Source: Sulfuricurvum sp. IAE1 (GTDB lineage Bacteria; Campylobacterota; Campylobacteria; Campylobacterales; Sulfurimonadaceae). From it: a stretch of 5,851 nt of DNA. This document shows, one piece after another, positions 4,213 to 5,851 of this stretch. The translations under genes and the position numbers were made by a program. Location: positions 1 to 5,851 of the forward strand of contig CAMBHX010000101.1 of NCBI GenBank assembly GCA_945867285.1. Direction: 5' to 3'. The notes below the pieces were generated by a model that saw nothing but the letters and a program-made list of their open reading frames with translations, was not told the origin of the DNA and did no database searches. The first letter of the stretch is position 1. Every line of letters begins with the position of its first letter.

Positions 4213-5851
4213 TTAATATGATAAAGTAATAGAAAATAGAGCACCATTTTCAGTGTTTTTGACAGTAATCTTCCCACCCATTTGATTTTCTACAAGTAAT
4301 TTTACGATTGGAAGACCAAACCCATGTTGAGAATCATCTTTTTTTGTCGACACAAAATACTCAAAAACTTTTTCGATAGGTTCGATAGTTATTCCACCTG
4401 CATTATCCCAATAACGTATAGAAGTATACTTGTCAATCTGAACTATTTCAATATTGATGCGATTATTTTTGTTGTCATTGAATGCATCCAGAGAATTGTC
4501 GATAAGAATGAGCATTACATTTGAAAATGCGCTTTGAAATCCATATAACTGCATATCATCAGGTATTGCTAGTGTAAATTGTACATTTTTCAAGATTATT
4601 TTCGATCCGAGTAAATGTATCACATTGTTGATACAGTCAAGAGGCAAAAATTCTTTTTCTCTTACTGTTGAAGTGTAGAAGGACGAAAAATCTTGTAAAG
4701 TATTTTCTAGATTAGTTATATAAAATTTTAATTTTGGCAATTGTTGTTCAAATGTTTTCTCAAAGTCTTTGTGATTGTGCCGAAAAACTGATTCTAGCAG
4801 CGTGATAGATCCACCTATAAGAGTGATGGGATACTTCCATTGGTGAGTTATATGTCCCACTGATTTTCCAATACTGCTAAATACAGATTGTGATATTAAC
4901 AATTTTTCATTTTTTTCATTTTTTTGCTTTAAATATTTAAAATACTGAACTAAAGCAAATGTGAGAAATATCAAATCAAGGATTGAACCCAGTAATGGAA
5001 CATAAACTGTAGAAAAACTAAATGAAGTTGCAACTGTGTTATAAATGCTTAGGTATAAAATGGATAGTGAATGAGCCCCTTGCCCTAACATATACAAGAT
5101 AGCACCTTTCATTTTTTTATGGATTGCGATGATTGAGATTAGGGAGGGGAAAAGATAAAACAACATCGAAATTGATAAATATTTTTTCATTACGAACAAA
5201 ACATAGGAGTCAGAATAAAAAAGCTCGCCAATGGAGAAAATAATAACAAATAAAATTAGAAAATAGATAATAAACGTTATTGTTTTATCGATTCTAGGCA
5301 TAGTATGAGGTGTCGAGAAAAAAGCTCGTGCAAATAAGAGCATAAACATATTAGTTAACGGTAAAAAAATCCACATCAAAAGATTGTTGAAAACAAGATA
5401 GGGGCTGAAGATATACAAAAATCCATTAAAGGATGACAATTGAAGCATGCCTGAAACAGCAATCAAGCAATACAAAAAATAAATTTTGTTTTTAAATACT
5501 AGATAATTATTTAAACTATAAAAAATTAATAAAAATATCAATCCATAATAAAAACTCCACATTATTAAATCATAATCACTATCACGGTTCAACTGTTGTG
5601 TCGAAACCAATCGCCAATCTGCTTCAACAAAAACGCTATTCTTTAGACGTGTAAGAATTGTGATCTCTTCTAGAGGTTCTAATCTCATCTCGATAATCGG
5701 ATAGCGATGATAATATTGTTTTTTATCCAAACTCACAGTATCGCCGATTTTTTGATGTTCTAAACTGTGATGTTTTCGATCAATAAAAAGATCGATTTCA
5801 TCCATTCCCACACGAGGATTCATTATAAAAAAACTTTGTTTTTTATTGCTT
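4213..5851 (-). CDS. Sensor histidine kinase with 7TMR-DISM sensor, 5' end outside window
   Basis: This is a membrane sensor kinase that would autophosphorylate and pass phosphate to a response regulator. Residues are numbered from the ATG at 5821-5823. That ATG is probably not the start: it has no ribosome site, and the frame stays open to the window edge, encoding SNKKQSFFI, which continues a periplasmic beta strand. Residues up to ~80 resemble the end of a 7TMR-DISM extracellular domain (NPRVGMDEIDLF, IGD, FVEADWRL). Seven hydrophobic segments lie roughly at 86-108, 115-137, 144-168, 182-204, 214-235, 242-263 and 274-297. A lysine/glutamate-rich linker leads to the phospho-acceptor box GHITHQWKYP (His327). 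The ATPase domain shows the N box (IDNSLDAF, Asn443), G1 (DNAGGI, Asp473), the F box (FEYFVSTKK) and G2 (GFGLPIVKLL). All catalytic motifs are present. It is visibly more A/T-rich than the urea genes. No partner regulator is in the window. Confidence 0.92.
   Translation of the reverse strand, partial: SNKKQSFFIMNPRVGMDEIDLFIDRKHHSLEHQKIGDTVSLDKKQYYHRYPIIEMRLEPLEEITILTRLKNSVFVEADWRLVSTQQLNRDSDYDLIMWSFYYGLIFLLIFYSLNNYLVFKNKIYFLYCLIAVSGMLQLSSFNGFLYIFSPYLVFNNLLMWIFLPLTNMFMLLFARAFFSTPHTMPRIDKTITFIIYFLILFVIIFSIGELFYSDSYVLFVMKKYLSISMLFYLFPSLISIIAIHKKMKGAILYMLGQGAHSLSILYLSIYNTVATSFSFSTVYVPLLGSILDLIFLTFALVQYFKYLKQKNEKNEKLLISQSVFSSIGKSVGHITHQWKYPITLIGGSITLLESVFRHNHKDFEKTFEQQLPKLKFYITNLENTLQDFSSFYTSTVREKEFLPLDCINNVIHLLGSKIILKNVQFTLAIPDDMQLYGFQSAFSNVMLILIDNSLDAFNDNKNNRINIEIVQIDKYTSIRYWDNAGGITIEPIEKVFEYFVSTKKDDSQHGFGLPIVKLLVENQMGGKITVKNTENGALFSITLSY

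Larger units (their letters stand above)
4138..4265. repeat. 14-bp perfect inverted repeat across the kinase 3' end
   Basis: CTGTCAAAAACACT at 4138-4151 is the exact reverse complement of AGTGTTTTTGACAG at 4252-4265. The right arm is inside the kinase gene, covering codons for its Thr-Val-Lys-Asn-Thr near the C-terminus. The left arm lies ~60 bases past the stop. In the kinase mRNA the arms could pair around a 100-base loop holding the stop codon. Bases flanking the arms do not pair. Confidence 0.8.

Noticed and set aside
5821..5823. ATG as the start of the histidine kinase
   Set aside because: Only a T-run precedes it, there is no ribosome site, and the frame remains open to the window end with residues that continue a sensor-domain strand.

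Overview
The window looks like a piece of a low-to-moderate GC bacterial chromosome. It is most likely from the Campylobacterota (a Sulfurimonas, Sulfuricurvum or Sulfurospirillum-like organism). That is an inference from the histidine-kinase style (7-transmembrane sensor, H-box reading THQWKYP), A/T-rich promoters with a good -10 and a poor -35, and the overall gene mix. No sequence here proves the genus.

Left part, + strand (1-2604): the 3' end of a urea-carboxylase-type biotin enzyme, open at the left edge, runs with a 4-base stop/start overlap into a complete allophanate hydrolase. Together these form the urease-independent, ATP-driven route from urea (or guanidine, via carboxyguanidine) to ammonia and CO2. 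A clear intrinsic terminator closes the operon. Between the hydrolase stop and the terminator lies an in-frame 23-codon open stretch of unknown meaning.

Middle, + strand (2624-2946): a 103-residue two-helix membrane protein of unknown function. Its -10 box sits so close to the ATG that the mRNA is predicted to be leaderless.

Middle and right, - strand (3089-5851): reading leftward from the right edge there is a 7TMR-DISM-type sensor histidine kinase, whose 5' end lies beyond the window. A 217-base intergenic stretch follows, with repeat structure and a promoter. Next come a DUF3050 protein with a heme-oxygenase-like fold and a tRNA-Gly(TCC) with its own promoter. The + and - blocks converge at about 2947-3088.

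The only clear functional unit is the carboxylase/hydrolase pair. The kinase has no response regulator in view. The kinase and the DUF3050 gene appear to be separate transcription units, because a promoter-like site lies between them. The least explained items are a 14-bp perfect inverted repeat joining the kinase coding end to its downstream region, AATTGTC repeats at 21-bp spacing beside it, and the possible metal-binding set in the DUF3050 protein. I saw no CRISPR array, no intact mobile element, and no convincing new multi-gene system.
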